Assembly: GCF_011008845.1 (NCBI RefSeq)
Contig: NZ_JAAIWM010000007.1
Coordinates: 1-64,000, forward strand
Reading direction: 5' to 3'
Origin: Bacillus mesophilus
Lineage (GTDB): Bacteria > Bacillota > Bacilli > Bacillales > SA4
DNA length: 64,000 nt
Shown here: positions 7,691-15,684 of the stretch, piece by piece
How the letters are laid out: the number at the start of each line of letters is the position of its first letter
How positions within the stretch are numbered: position 1 is the first letter of the stretch
Translations under genes and position numbers: made by a program
Notes under the pieces: model-generated
Databases searched by the model: none
The model's input: only the letters and a program-made list of their open reading frames with translations
What the model was told of the DNA's origin: nothing

Positions 7691-8098
7691 ATGTTCGATA
7701 AAAAGAAACATATGTTTAATGAGTTTAACGTTAATGGATCTATATCGCAAAAAGAAATAGAAGAAGTTGAAAAAGAATTGAAGGTGAAGTTCCCTCAAGA
7801 TTTCGTGGACTTTATGTTATTAACAAACGGTGGAGAAGGCACTATTGGTGAAGATAGTTATTTAAGGTTATGGAAGATCGAAGAGCTAATTGAAAGTAAC
7901 GAAAGATATGCTGTTGAGGAATTCGCACCTGGTTTAATAATAATTGGTTCAGACGGTGGTGATACAGCATATGGTTATGATTTTAGAAATGAAAACCCTT
8001 TATTAGTTGAAGTGGACTTTTTTGGTATGGATTTAGAAGAACCATTTTTTACTACTAGTAGTTTTTTTGAGTTTTTTGAATACCTATACAATAGTTAG
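7691..8098 (+). CDS. SMI1/KNR4 (SUKH) family protein
   Basis: The 135-residue protein has the SUKH hallmarks: ISQKEIEEVEKELKVKFPQDF, then LLTNGGEG, an RLWKIEELIE segment, and APGLIIIGSDGGDTAYGYD. It is normal length for a single-domain SUKH immunity protein. I choose the ATG at 7691 because GAGGAGG precedes it; an upstream TTG at 7634 would add 19 unlikely residues. It has no adjacent toxin. An element copy follows at 8180. Confidence 0.88.
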   Translation: MFDKKKHMFNEFNVNGSISQKEIEEVEKELKVKFPQDFVDFMLLTNGGEGTIGEDSYLRLWKIEELIESNERYAVEEFAPGLIIIGSDGGDTAYGYDFRNENPLLVEVDFFGMDLEEPFFTTSSFFEFFEYLYNS

Positions 8099-8179
8099 TG
8101 CTATGACTTAACAGGTGTAAGACTCCTAAGTGGGGGTACGGCAACACTTTTATGAAAGATTGTGAAAAAATGTACTTAA

Positions 8180-8250
8180 ACTAATGGGTGCGTTGATCCA
8201 AGAAGGATTAACGCTTATTTTTATAGAAGTTACTCTACTAACGTGTGAGA
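8180..8250 (+). repeat. Immunity-array intergenic element
   Basis: The copy reads CTAATGGGTGCGTTGATCC-AAGAA-GGATTAACGC, then a variant tail GAAGTTACTCTACTAACG. Relative to the copy at 4115, one stem G has become A, turning a G-U pair into an A-U pair, so pairing is kept. Confidence 0.7.
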
Positions 8251-8304
8251 ATACTTGAATAAGCGAATTTAAAAAGAAGCTTAGGTCTATAGAAGAGGTG
8301 GGAG

Positions 8305-9249
8305 ATGTTTAAGAGAATCAATAAGCAGCACCAATTAGAACTAACGTATGATCTTGAGGAGTTAACAAGGGGTTATACAATAGTTGACACTTCAATAGGT
8401 CCACTTGGTGAAGTATGTGTACTTGCAGTGAATAAAGTACCAAATAGAGAAGAAGGTATGTTTCCTCCTACTAAAACAAATGAAGGACACGACTATAAAG
8501 CAATTATCATCAGTACAGGCAATATTAGAGAAATTATATTAAATAATCAAAGATGGAACTATCATTTCATCCAAACAATTGAAAGAGAGAATATTTTATT
8601 GGTCTGTGCTCGTTCTAACCTATATGAAAATGGCACCTTTGATAATAATGCAAAGGTTTTTGACTCTGAAGGAAACTTATTAAGAGAATTTCTGCTGGGT
8701 GATGGAATCCAAAGTCTGTATGTAACCAAAGAGAACAAAATTTGGACTTCCTATTTTGATGAAGGAATATTTGGAAACTATGGGTGGACAGATCCGATAG
8801 GTCAGTATGGTTTAAGAGCATGGGATAGTGACGGGGAAGAGTTATATAAATACCCCAATATTGAACAACAATTTATTAGTGATTGTTATGCACTTAATGT
8901 TGTTTCGGATGAGGAAGTATGGTTCTATTTTTATACTGATTTTGAGTTAGGCAAATATCACAATGGGAAAATTGAATATATCACTCCAGGTGTAGATGGA
9001 TCTGATGGTTTTACTGTTTATAAGGACTATCTCTTTTTTCGGGGAGGCTATAGTGAGCATGATAAATATATTCTCTTTCAAGAGATACCGAACAATAAGT
9101 TGAAAAGAGTATCTAACTTAGAACTAATAGATGAAACTAAGAATCCTATAAAAGCAAATCATATTAGCTGCAGAGGTCCACTACTTTTAATCACTACAGG
9201 GACAAAAATTTATATTACACATTTAAAGGACATTATTGCGGGATTATAA
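8305..9249 (+). CDS. Uncharacterised 314-residue probable beta-propeller protein
   Basis: GAGGTGGGAG sits directly before the ATG. The protein is a series of short beta-strand repeats, each with the cadence of propeller blades (IDTSIGPLGEVCVLAV-like, NAKVFDSEGNLLREF, NKIWTSYFDEGIFG, LRAWDSDGEELYKY). This suggests a WD40/NHL-like fold. It has no signal peptide, so it is probably cytosolic. The SYFDEGIFGNYGW stretch is reminiscent of hypothetical proteins in Bacillus cereus relatives. Function is unknown; its position in the array suggests immunity or a passenger role. Confidence 0.7.
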   Translation: MFKRINKQHQLELTYDLEELTRGYTIVDTSIGPLGEVCVLAVNKVPNREEGMFPPTKTNEGHDYKAIIISTGNIREIILNNQRWNYHFIQTIERENILLVCARSNLYENGTFDNNAKVFDSEGNLLREFLLGDGIQSLYVTKENKIWTSYFDEGIFGNYGWTDPIGQYGLRAWDSDGEELYKYPNIEQQFISDCYALNVVSDEEVWFYFYTDFELGKYHNGKIEYITPGVDGSDGFTVYKDYLFFRGGYSEHDKYILFQEIPNNKLKRVSNLELIDETKNPIKANHISCRGPLLLITTGTKIYITHLKDIIAGL

Positions 9250-9261
9250 AAATATTTATTC

Positions 9262-9325
9262 TTATGAATGCATTGACCAAGCAGGTTAGATGCCTATTTT
9301 AAGTTACTTAACTAATGGGAGAGTA
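9262..9325 (+). repeat. Immunity-array element, divergent copy
   Basis: ATGCATTGACC-AAGCAG-GTTAGATGCC followed by CTTAACTAATGGGAGAGTATAGTT preserves the hairpin-plus-tail plan with several substitutions. Confidence 0.5.
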
Positions 9326-9360
9326 TAGTTCAAACAAGCTATTTGGTAAAGGAGATTTTT

Positions 9361-9948
9361 ATGGAACCCTTATATAAAAAAATTTATGAAGATCCCGAAA
9401 TTACACAAGTTCTAACAGACTACTTTGATTTCGAGCTACTGGCAGTTCCTAGCTATAATACAGAATCATATTTCTTTAAGGTTGATGATACTGCAAAAGT
9501 AATTGCACAGGATGCTTCAGGTGGAACATTTGCTATGGTTGGAAATGGTGTTGAAAATAGTCTGCCTATAATTTATATAAACTCTGAGGGACAGGCTGGG
9601 AAGGTCGGAAGTAACTTTAGAGAATTCATTTCTTTGATGATTTCTTGCCCAAATTGGAAGGACTTATTGAAGTTCTCAGGGAATGGTCAAATAGCTGAAA
9701 TGGTAAAGGCATTACCGTTCTTAAAAGGTGAAATGCTTGAGGATTATCCAGAAATAGAGGATGTAAAAGAGTCTTTAAAATCGGAACTATCTATAGAAAT
9801 AATAGAAGAACCAGCTAATGCTCTATATATGACAATAATTTCAAAGCCTAAAATGATAATTTCATCCAATGATGGAGACGAGTTGGAGTCATTGTTTAAT
9901 TCATTTACAGCTATGGATAATCCTTTATGGAGAAATAAAGTTATTTAA
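9361..9948 (+). CDS. Uncharacterised 195-residue protein, immunity-array member
   Basis: The ATG at 9361 is preceded by AAAGGAG, so it is preferred over the TTG at 9343. Residues 30-100 look like a SUKH-related beta core (AVPSYNTESYFFKVDDTAKVI, then DASGGTFAMVGNG), and the C-terminal half is helical and acidic. I cannot place it in a family with confidence; a divergent SMI1/KNR4-like protein is a possibility because of the DASGG turn. No membrane segments are seen. A short element tail (ACTAACGGGAAAGTTTAATAA) follows the stop. Confidence 0.65.
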   Translation: MEPLYKKIYEDPEITQVLTDYFDFELLAVPSYNTESYFFKVDDTAKVIAQDASGGTFAMVGNGVENSLPIIYINSEGQAGKVGSNFREFISLMISCPNWKDLLKFSGNGQIAEMVKALPFLKGEMLEDYPEIEDVKESLKSELSIEIIEEPANALYMTIISKPKMIISSNDGDELESLFNSFTAMDNPLWRNKVI

Positions 9949-9962
9949 TATCTATACATATT

Positions 9963-9987
9963 TTTACTAACGGGAAAGTTTAATAAA
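9963..9987 (+). repeat. Partial immunity-array element (tail only)
   Basis: TTTACTAACGGGAAAGTTTAATAA matches the tail words of the family. No hairpin head is present. Confidence 0.4.
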
Positions 9988-10050
9988 CTCTTTCTACATT
10001 TAACATTAAGCCTTTTTCAATACCATACTTATTAATAAAGGAGTCCAGAT

Positions 10051-10740
10051 ATGGATGTTTGCTATGCATTGGATATAGAAGAGAATGATACAGAGAGTAG
10101 TTGTCCTTCCTTCGTTGGTGGTAAGCCAAATTTACCTCTTGAACAGGCTGTCCCAGAATGCCAGCTATGCAGTTCTCAATTGACATTCTTCTTTCAAATA
10201 TCATTTCCGTATAATCATAAATGGGAAGATTTATCGATGGCTGTTTTTGCTTGCACTTCCTGTGTGCATAAAGAATACCTGATACCTGAAATGTTAGAAG
10301 GAGTATTAGAAGGAATTAATATTCCCAAGGGTTTTTTAACTGTTTACCAAAGAAATTTTAGAATTTTAGTTTTTAGGACGGGGGAAGCAGTTACAAAAGA
10401 TACATATCAGGAAAAGATCAAATACAAACCAATTAAACTAAGGGTAACTAATGACCTAGACATTTATACTGATAAGTTGGGTGGAAATCCGAACTGGTTA
10501 CTAGATAATGAGGCACCAGCAATGTATGACGGAAATCCTATGTTCTTCTTGATGCAAATTTTAGAGGATTATAAGTTTGAAATTTTGTCTGATGCTTCAC
10601 CACAAATAAAATTAGATTTAAATGGTGAGCCTGCCCCTTCCCAAGAAAATTATTATGAGTTGTTTCTAGGTAATAATTTGTACTTTTTCGGTACTGAGGA
10701 TAAAACAAATAGTATGGTTTATTTAATATCACAAATTTAA
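10051..10740 (+). CDS. Uncharacterised protein with a CxxC motif (YwqG/PDCD2-like features)
   Basis: AAAGGAG precedes the ATG. Near the N-terminus (residues 18-50) is FVGGKPNLP followed by ECQLCSSQLTFFFQISF, where a C-x-x-C is set in a beta context. A second pair (ACTSC) comes at about residues 67-71. This layout recalls DUF1963/YwqG and PDCD2-type proteins that start with a GGxPxLP motif and compare a cysteine-bearing strand. The four cysteines could bind zinc. The remainder is beta-rich and ends with FGTEDKTNSMVYLISQI. The 229-residue length fits. Function is unknown. Confidence 0.65.
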   Translation: MDVCYALDIEENDTESSCPSFVGGKPNLPLEQAVPECQLCSSQLTFFFQISFPYNHKWEDLSMAVFACTSCVHKEYLIPEMLEGVLEGINIPKGFLTVYQRNFRILVFRTGEAVTKDTYQEKIKYKPIKLRVTNDLDIYTDKLGGNPNWLLDNEAPAMYDGNPMFFLMQILEDYKFEILSDASPQIKLDLNGEPAPSQENYYELFLGNNLYFFGTEDKTNSMVYLISQI

Positions 10741-10833
10741 TAGTTTGACCTACTCATTATAAAGTTTGTGAACAAATGTACTTAAAGTATAGGGTGCTAA
10801 TCCTGAACAAAGAAATAAATTAAGGTGATGAAA

Positions 10834-11208
10834 ATGATAAAAAACGTCGAACTAATTATAAAAGAAATTCAAGACTTTTCTCTAATAAACATTAAGCTTA
10901 TAACTTGCTTTTCTGTTTCTTTTTACAAAGAATTTGAAGAAAACAAATCCTTACTTGAAATTGATTTTGTTATTGAAGCTGAAGACGGCAATAAGTTTCT
11001 AGCTAATTTCCACTTTCACAATCCAGAAAATATTCGTTTTGAAAGTGGTGGTCCATACCATCAAATATCAATAAAAATTGAGGACATTAAGGATAAAGGT
11101 TGGGAAAATAAAAGGTATGAAGTGATTGACTATGAAGGAGATACTATTCATTTTTATTGTTCTGAAATTGAAGTGATGTCAATAAAAGAAACCAATTATT
11201 TCATTTAA
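10834..11208 (+). CDS. Uncharacterised 124-residue protein, immunity-array member
   Basis: TAAGGTGATG acts as the ribosome site for the ATG at 10834; the GTG at 10825 lies inside that site. The product is a compact alpha/beta protein with hydrophobic strands (LITCFSVSFYKEF, LLEIDFVIEAEDG, FLANFHFHNPENIRF) and an acidic C-terminus. It has no signal or membrane segment. The beta pattern FxFxNPxxIRFxSGG is seen in small predicted immunity proteins, but I cannot name a family. A degraded element copy follows. Confidence 0.62.
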   Translation: MIKNVELIIKEIQDFSLINIKLITCFSVSFYKEFEENKSLLEIDFVIEAEDGNKFLANFHFHNPENIRFESGGPYHQISIKIEDIKDKGWENKRYEVIDYEGDTIHFYCSEIEVMSIKETNYFI

Positions 11209-11209
11209 G

Positions 11210-11330
11210 CTTGTTGTGCTAACGGGGGCTTTAGCACCATAAGATCCTTTATATTTCCAGGACAAAAAACTCCATAAATCAGAAAATGGCGTGTCAAAAC
11301 TCTTGTCAGTTTGCACGCTATTTTCATTGT
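11210..11330 (+). terminator. Degraded array element and a hairpin terminator
   Basis: GTGCTAACGGGGGCTTTAGCACC (head words) begins the intergenic stretch. From about 11283, GAAAATGGCGTG pairs with CACGCTATTTTC around a 20-base loop. This marks the right-hand end of the array. Confidence 0.5.
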
Positions 11331-11469
11331 CAATTATATGATATGCACCCCAAAACGGAACAGTTTAATATTTTTCTAAGAGGGGATCTTTTTGTGATTT
11401 CAAATTAAATTTTTTCCGTTTACCTACTACTTAAAAATCCGACTCTATATCCAGGTAACCTTCCAACCT

Positions 11470-12495
11470 TTAGACTAAAGGAACCTCTGTCGATATCCGC
11501 TCTCTTAATTTCTGAACAGATAAATTAATACCATCTTCCTTCCGATGCAGCATGGCATGACAGTTCGGACAAACAGGGATTAGGTCTTTTATGGGATCCA
11601 CCAAGTAACCTTGTCCTATCTCATTAAGGGGCTGGATATGGTGAACATGAATAAAATCCCTTCCAACTTCTCCATAAACATTTTCGAAGTCTATATCACA
11701 TACTTGGCATTGAACACCATAATGTTCAATACACTTTTTTCGCGCTAAAGGATTCCGTTCATATAGATTTACTGTCACTGTCTTCCTTGTGCCTTCCTCT
11801 AGTGTTTCAGGTACTTCATCTGGGTAATATCCTTTAGTCAGATCCTGTGTAAAGAATCCCATAATATAATCCCGTAAATCACCAGTAAGCTTCATAGCTC
11901 CCTGTATATTTCCTTTCAAACCATGCTCTCGCAGTTTAGCAAGAGAAAGATCTTCAGTTTCAACTCCATCTACTAAACGGATTCGCGTCCAATCCCATTC
12001 TTTTGATTGAATGTACTTCTCATCATCCTTCCAGAATTCTTTATCATAAACTACATCCTCATCTACTAAGCCTTCTATCACTTCAACTTTATAACGGACC
12101 TTTTTTACAGTACCTGATACATAAATAAATATGATATCGCCATTTTCATAGTTGTAAGATCGTTTCCAATCTAGTGTTTCATAATGACTAAATGCCCCTT
12201 CTAAGTCATATTCATTAGGGTTAGCTGGAATTAACCATACTCGACGAGCATTCTTATGTCCGCTTTCTTCAAGCTCTTTACGACGTTGAGCAGCAACTTC
12301 AACACTTGCTGAAAAACGATATTCGTCATTCCCAAAATAATAAGGAATCTCATATACATATCCTCTTTCAATAGGATCATAGCACTTGTAGTTAGTTGTA
12401 TTAAGCTCCTCTGCAAGTATTCTAGCTGCACCTTGAATACTCTGAGCCTCAGCTAAGAGACTATCATTTTTTATAATTGTAATTGGACTAGCCAT
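11470..12495 (-). CDS. HNH endonuclease with an EVE/PUA-like domain (McrA-type)
   Basis: The 341-residue protein has a middle domain (about 80-175) with WLIPANPNEYD, LDWKRSYNYENGDIIFIYVSG and RYKVEVIE strands. These resemble EVE/PUA-like modified-base readers. The C-terminal HNH nuclease (255-320) has paired cysteines Cys263/Cys266 and Cys309/Cys312, and a His-Val-His-His at 283-286 followed by DLIPVCPNCHAMLH. HNH enzymes of this build are usually modification-dependent or type IV-like restriction endonucleases. GGGGAGG precedes the ATG. It directly follows the NERD gene in the same direction (26-base gap), so the two are probably co-transcribed. Confidence 0.85.
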   Translation of the reverse strand: MASPITIIKNDSLLAEAQSIQGAARILAEELNTTNYKCYDPIERGYVYEIPYYFGNDEYRFSASVEVAAQRRKELEESGHKNARRVWLIPANPNEYDLEGAFSHYETLDWKRSYNYENGDIIFIYVSGTVKKVRYKVEVIEGLVDEDVVYDKEFWKDDEKYIQSKEWDWTRIRLVDGVETEDLSLAKLREHGLKGNIQGAMKLTGDLRDYIMGFFTQDLTKGYYPDEVPETLEEGTRKTVTVNLYERNPLARKKCIEHYGVQCQVCDIDFENVYGEVGRDFIHVHHIQPLNEIGQGYLVDPIKDLIPVCPNCHAMLHRKEDGINLSVQKLRERISTEVPLV

Positions 12496-12521
12496 ATTGA
12501 TCCTCCCCTTAAAGCCTTTAT

Positions 12522-13289
12522 TTATGAAGCACTAGTATATCTACACTTAGGATAATTACTACACCCCATGAACGCACCATATTTACCTTTTCTACTAGTT
12601 AAGGCATTACCACACTTAGGGCACTGCCCTAGCTTAGTTATAACTTGTTGTGTGTTCTTAGATTCTTTAATCTTCTTTACATGATTCTTCTTAATCTCTC
12701 TTTTTACTTTGGAATCCTGATCTTTTATTGATGATAACTTCACTAGTATCTTATTAACATCCCCTTGTGAGATCTTTCTTCCAATCTCATTATGTATGAA
12801 TCTAGTAATCTGTTTTGGATGCATGATTTTGGCTGAAGTAAATGAAGTTGGATCAAACTTAAATTCAGCTCTCTTCGTAAAGACAACAATATTGTAAAAT
12901 GCTAAATCAGTTATTTCCATTCCCAAGTATTCTTTCAAAGCTTGAATATGTCCGTAGTTCTGCCAGATGGGATTACTAAACTTTTCTTTTCTCTTATAAA
13001 TCACCTGTGTCCATTGCTTTTGATTTTCAGAACCAAATATCCAACCCTCATAATTCTTTGTCTCAATTACGAAAATTCCATATTCTGATATAATCACGTG
13101 ATCAATTTGTGAGGTTCTTCCTGAATTTATTGGGATGTAAAGATCATGAACAGATTTATATACCTCTGGGTTTAGGGTCATTATTTGTTTCCTTACATAC
13201 GCCTCACCGATGGAACCAATGATTTTACTTTTATTGAGTGTAAAAAGAACAAACAGTACCAATAGCACAATCCCTAAAAATACTTCCAA
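12522..13289 (-). CDS. NERD-domain protein with topoisomerase-type zinc finger
   Basis: The TTG start is supported by AGGAGG seven bases upstream. The 255-residue protein has one N-terminal membrane helix (residues 3-20), a NERD domain (about 28-140) with SQIDHVIISEYGIFVIETKNYEG containing the Asp and Glu-Thr-Lys of the predicted nuclease site, and a C-terminal CPKCG...GCSNYPKC zinc ribbon like those of bacterial topoisomerase I. NERD proteins are predicted nucleases of the PD-(D/E)XK type, and the ribbon would bind nucleic acid. Pairing with the HNH gene suggests a defence or DNA-processing role, which is inference. Confidence 0.88.
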   Translation of the reverse strand: MEVFLGIVLLVLFVLFTLNKSKIIGSIGEAYVRKQIMTLNPEVYKSVHDLYIPINSGRTSQIDHVIISEYGIFVIETKNYEGWIFGSENQKQWTQVIYKRKEKFSNPIWQNYGHIQALKEYLGMEITDLAFYNIVVFTKRAEFKFDPTSFTSAKIMHPKQITRFIHNEIGRKISQGDVNKILVKLSSIKDQDSKVKREIKKNHVKKIKESKNTQQVITKLGQCPKCGNALTSRKGKYGAFMGCSNYPKCRYTSAS

Positions 13290-13450
13290 CCGTACTCCTC
13301 CTATGACTCTTTATAATTCAACTTTAGTAGTTTAATTGGTAGTTTACAACAATTTATTACAAATTTAGGGAAAAGGAGACATTAAACTATAAGATATTTT
13401 TAAAGTGACAGAAAAACAAGGGTACAGTGACTGTTTCTTATATGAATAAG

Positions 13451-13476
13451 AGACAAAGTCCCTGTCCCTTCTGTCC
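13451..13476. repeat. Dispersed GGGACA repeat, degraded copy
   Basis: AGACAAAGTCCCTGTCCCTTCTGTCC matches the GGGACAAGG-CCTGTCCC core with substitutions. It is followed by an AGTGATTA...GGGTTGTGG stretch also seen after the copy near 15.7 kb. Confidence 0.6.
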
Positions 13477-13547
13477 TCCTTTTCCCACATATTTGTATAT
13501 AGTGATTACATGGGTAATATGGGTTGTGGTTGTGGTTTTTTAAAAAA

Positions 13548-13606
13548 ATCACAAAAAAAATCACCTATCACATTTATGTGTAGGTGATTCTTATTAAAAA
13601 TCACAG
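13548..13606 (-). terminator. ATCACCT-type terminator
   Basis: AATCACCTA and TAGGTGATT form the stem around a TCACATTTATGTG region, flanked by A- and T-rich runs. It lies downstream of the coiled-coil gene on the minus strand. The same sequence family is used at 15768, 17556 and 45230. Confidence 0.7.
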
Positions 13607-13665
13607 CGGTGGATTTCAAACTTCCTTTTAGGAGTCGTATAATCCATCCCATTGTTTCTTCTTTG

Positions 13666-13905
13666 TTATTGTCTATTTAAACGTTCTAGTTCAGTTTCTA
13701 CATTAAATACTCGCTTATTTAAAACATCAGTTTTATTTTCGAGATTTTTGTTCATTCGATCAAGAATAGCAACAATATCTTGAGGTTGACTTAATTCAAT
13801 ACGGTGAACAGCATTCTTAATGTCTGTTACTTCACTTTTAATTTCTTTAATATCAATCTTTATTTCATTTTGTCCCTGTAATAACTGCTTTAAAAGTTCT
13901 TCCAT
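13666..13905 (-). CDS. Small coiled-coil protein
   Basis: The protein is nearly all heptad repeats (QNEIKIDIKEIKSEVTDIKNA, then NKNLENKTDVLNKRVFNVETEL). The start at 13905 follows AGGAGG with eight-base spacing; an upstream ATG at 13929 would add eight residues. At 79 residues it resembles small structural coiled-coil proteins found next to mobile-element or toxin-antitoxin genes in Bacillus. No catalytic or DNA-binding motif is visible, so function is unknown. Confidence 0.75.
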   Translation of the reverse strand: MEELLKQLLQGQNEIKIDIKEIKSEVTDIKNAVHRIELSQPQDIVAILDRMNKNLENKTDVLNKRVFNVETELERLNRQ

Positions 13906-13925
13906 TTTATCAACCTCCTCCATTA

Positions 13926-14138
13926 TCATTTATTATACATTTTTTTTAGACTCATTTGTCCACTTTTTATTAATCTCCTTTTCCGTCTCGATACGAAATT
14001 TACATTTTGTTCTTTCACTTCAATTGTTTTGTGGTCAGTATGGAAAATATAGTGTTCATGGGTAGGTTCAGCTAGATGAAGTTTCTTATATTCTTTCCAA
14101 GCAGGAGTAGATTCGGGGAAGTGTGATTGATTGGCAAT
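13926..14138 (-). pseudogene. ORF remnant upstream of the coiled-coil gene
   Basis: Seventy codons are open in one frame with protein-like composition (TPAWKEYKKLHLAEP, then EHYIFHTDHKTIEVKEQN, ending basic RRKRRL). There is no usable start codon: the frame opens immediately after an in-frame TGA. A ribosome-site-like GGAGGTGAT with downstream stops lies further up at about 14235. The frame ends just upstream of the ribosome site of the coiled-coil gene. I read this as the 3' half of a decayed gene. The family is unknown. Confidence 0.4.
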
Positions 14139-14410
14139 TCATCGAGATATCGAATTGAATTTTTTGAGCCTCGACAAGCACCCATTGCTCTAGATACTAT
14201 TCACTTACTTGCTACCATTTCACTAGTATCACCTCCAAATTTATATTAGAAGTAGTATATTATCTTTTTATAACAAACTCATTTCTTTGTCACTGTTTTC
14301 AGAAAGAATTTCCACTATCCCTCCAAAATAAATGCTTTATTGATATACAAGGTGAGTGTACATTTTTAATTTGGGTTAATTGAGGTTAAATTATGTTTGA
14401 AGGTTGATTT

Positions 14411-14755
14411 TTAAGGGAGCGTGGAACTAATAGGTTTTCGACATGTACGAAGTACTGTTTGAAGGTCTTGAGGGTGGAGTATACCTAACTTACGATTTTA
14501 CTCAGATCCGTGAATAGAAATAATCTTGGAAGTGCGTACCACTGATGGTTTAAATAATCCAGCTTCTCCCCAATATTCTAACACTACATCGAAATCACTT
14601 CTTGGGGATTTACTTGTTATTGGAGCAATACTAACATCAACATCCAACGTTCATCCATTTCCAATGATGAGAACTGGTCGTTGTTTACATTCATTTTTAT
14701 CTTCGAAGAGTACATTTACCAACCAAACATCCCCCTGCTTCAAAAGGTTACTCAT
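14411..14755 (-). pseudogene. PemK/MazF-family toxin gene broken by two in-frame stops
   Basis: The frame starts MSNLLKQGDVWLVNV and reaches KQRPVLIIGNG, the typical N-terminal strands and Arg-Pro motif of PemK/MazF endoribonucleases. A TGA at codon 35 (14651-14653) interrupts it. Without any frame change it resumes with APITSKSPRSDFD, EYWGEAGLFKPSVVRT and SKIISIHG, then has a TAA at codon 86 (14498-14500), then RKLGILHPQDLQTVL, and ends at 14411. All canonical toxin segments are present in one frame, so this is nonsense decay rather than rearrangement. The start overlaps the antitoxin by eight bases. Confidence 0.85.
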
Positions 14756-14918
14756 TATAAATATCATCCTCCTCATTATTCCACCAATCAAAGGTTTTCC
14801 CCAAAAGGATGGCTTTGTCCTTGGAAATGTATTTCTCAATAATTTTATGAAGTACTTTCTCTCTTTCTATTTCATCCAACATCTCAAGATCTTTAATGAT
14901 TCTCTCTGAAATAGACAT
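14748..14918 (-). CDS. Antitoxin of a PemK-type toxin-antitoxin pair
   Basis: The 56-residue protein starts at the ATG at 14918 behind GGAGGTGTCCT. It is helical and charged (MSISERIIKDLEMLDEIERE), with an acidic C-terminal tail FDWWNNEEDDIYNE of the kind that wraps around and blocks MazF/PemK toxins. It overlaps the start of the toxin reading frame by eight bases, the usual coupled arrangement. The antitoxin is intact while the toxin is broken, so it has no local partner to neutralise. It may persist as a protective or regulatory relic. Confidence 0.75.
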   Translation of the reverse strand: MSISERIIKDLEMLDEIEREKVLHKIIEKYISKDKAILLGKTFDWWNNEEDDIYNE

Positions 14919-15094
14919 AGGACACCTCCAAGTTTTATTACATTTATTATACGGAAAATACAAGTAAAGTACCAAGGGAGATCAATGTTTTTAGCTTTTT
15001 CATTTATTTTGGATGGGGAAGGTAGAGAAAAGTAATGAGTAATCGATATCATTGATTCTTAGAATTATTGGGGTAGGATTAAGCAGAAATAATA

Positions 15095-15123
15095 GGGACA
15101 AGGTCCCTGTCCCCTTGTCCCTA
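15095..15123. repeat. Dispersed GGGACA repeat
   Basis: GGGACAAGGTCCCTGTCCC followed by CTTGTCCCTA forms overlapping inverted repeats. On the minus strand its first three bases TAG are the stop codon of the acetyltransferase gene. Confidence 0.85.
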
Positions 15124-15684
15124 TTCACCTTTAATATTTAATTCATAATAAGGCTCTTCCTGATTTGTATCATCAAACCATTTCATACCTTTGTACTCAA
15201 ACCCAACTTTCTCTAGTATTTTTAGAGAACCTGCATTTTTTGTATCAGCGGATGCGTAAATCAACTTTACAGTAGGATTTTTAATAGCAAAATCAACACA
15301 TGCTGCTGCAGCCTCTGTTGCGTATCCCTTCCCCCATGAGGCTTTAGAAAAATGGTAAAGCAATTCTACTGACTCAATCGTAGTTCTTACGTTAAATCCA
15401 GCTGCACCAATCACCCTACCTGACTCCTTTTCTATAACCGCATACATAGAAAGACCTTTTTCCCGGTGGCAAGCTGCATATCCCGCTAAAACTTTATGTA
15501 AGTAATCGTGAGGAATAGCTCCGAGACTATGCTCCATTACTTCCTGATCTCCCCAAAATCCCTTTGCATCTTCTACATCAATTTCTTCAAAAGCCCTTAA
15601 TAGCAATCGTTCCGTTTCAGCAATCATTTCTATAATACACCCTACTTCCTTTAGTGTTTTACTCTCCATTAAACATTCACTCAT
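15121..15684 (-). CDS. GNAT family N-acetyltransferase (RimJ/RimL-like)
   Basis: The conserved core begins at ETERLLLRAFEEID, followed by EQEVMEHSLG-like and VIEKESGRVIGAAGFNV segments. The acetyl-CoA site motif A is KASWGKGYATEAAAA, and motif B is NAGSLKILEKVGFEYKG. This is the Acetyltransf_3 subfamily, which acetylates ribosomal or antibiotic amino groups; the substrate cannot be read. The true start may be the internal ATG just before the ERLLLR motif (near 15627), because no ribosome site precedes 15684. The stop codon TAG belongs to the dispersed GGGACA repeat. Confidence 0.85.
   Translation of the reverse strand: MSECLMESKTLKEVGCIIEMIAETERLLLRAFEEIDVEDAKGFWGDQEVMEHSLGAIPHDYLHKVLAGYAACHREKGLSMYAVIEKESGRVIGAAGFNVRTTIESVELLYHFSKASWGKGYATEAAAACVDFAIKNPTVKLIYASADTKNAGSLKILEKVGFEYKGMKWFDDTNQEEPYYELNIKGE

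Noticed and set aside
1254..11240. Canonical integron
   Set aside because: The recombinase is about 280 residues, without an evident IntI-specific insert, and the elements lack clear RYYYAAC/GTTRRRY core sites. Only an analogy is kept as a hypothesis.
14526..14909. 127-codon plus-strand frame
   Set aside because: It is antisense to the antitoxin and the broken PemK toxin, whose minus-strand motifs are unmistakable. It has no convincing start.
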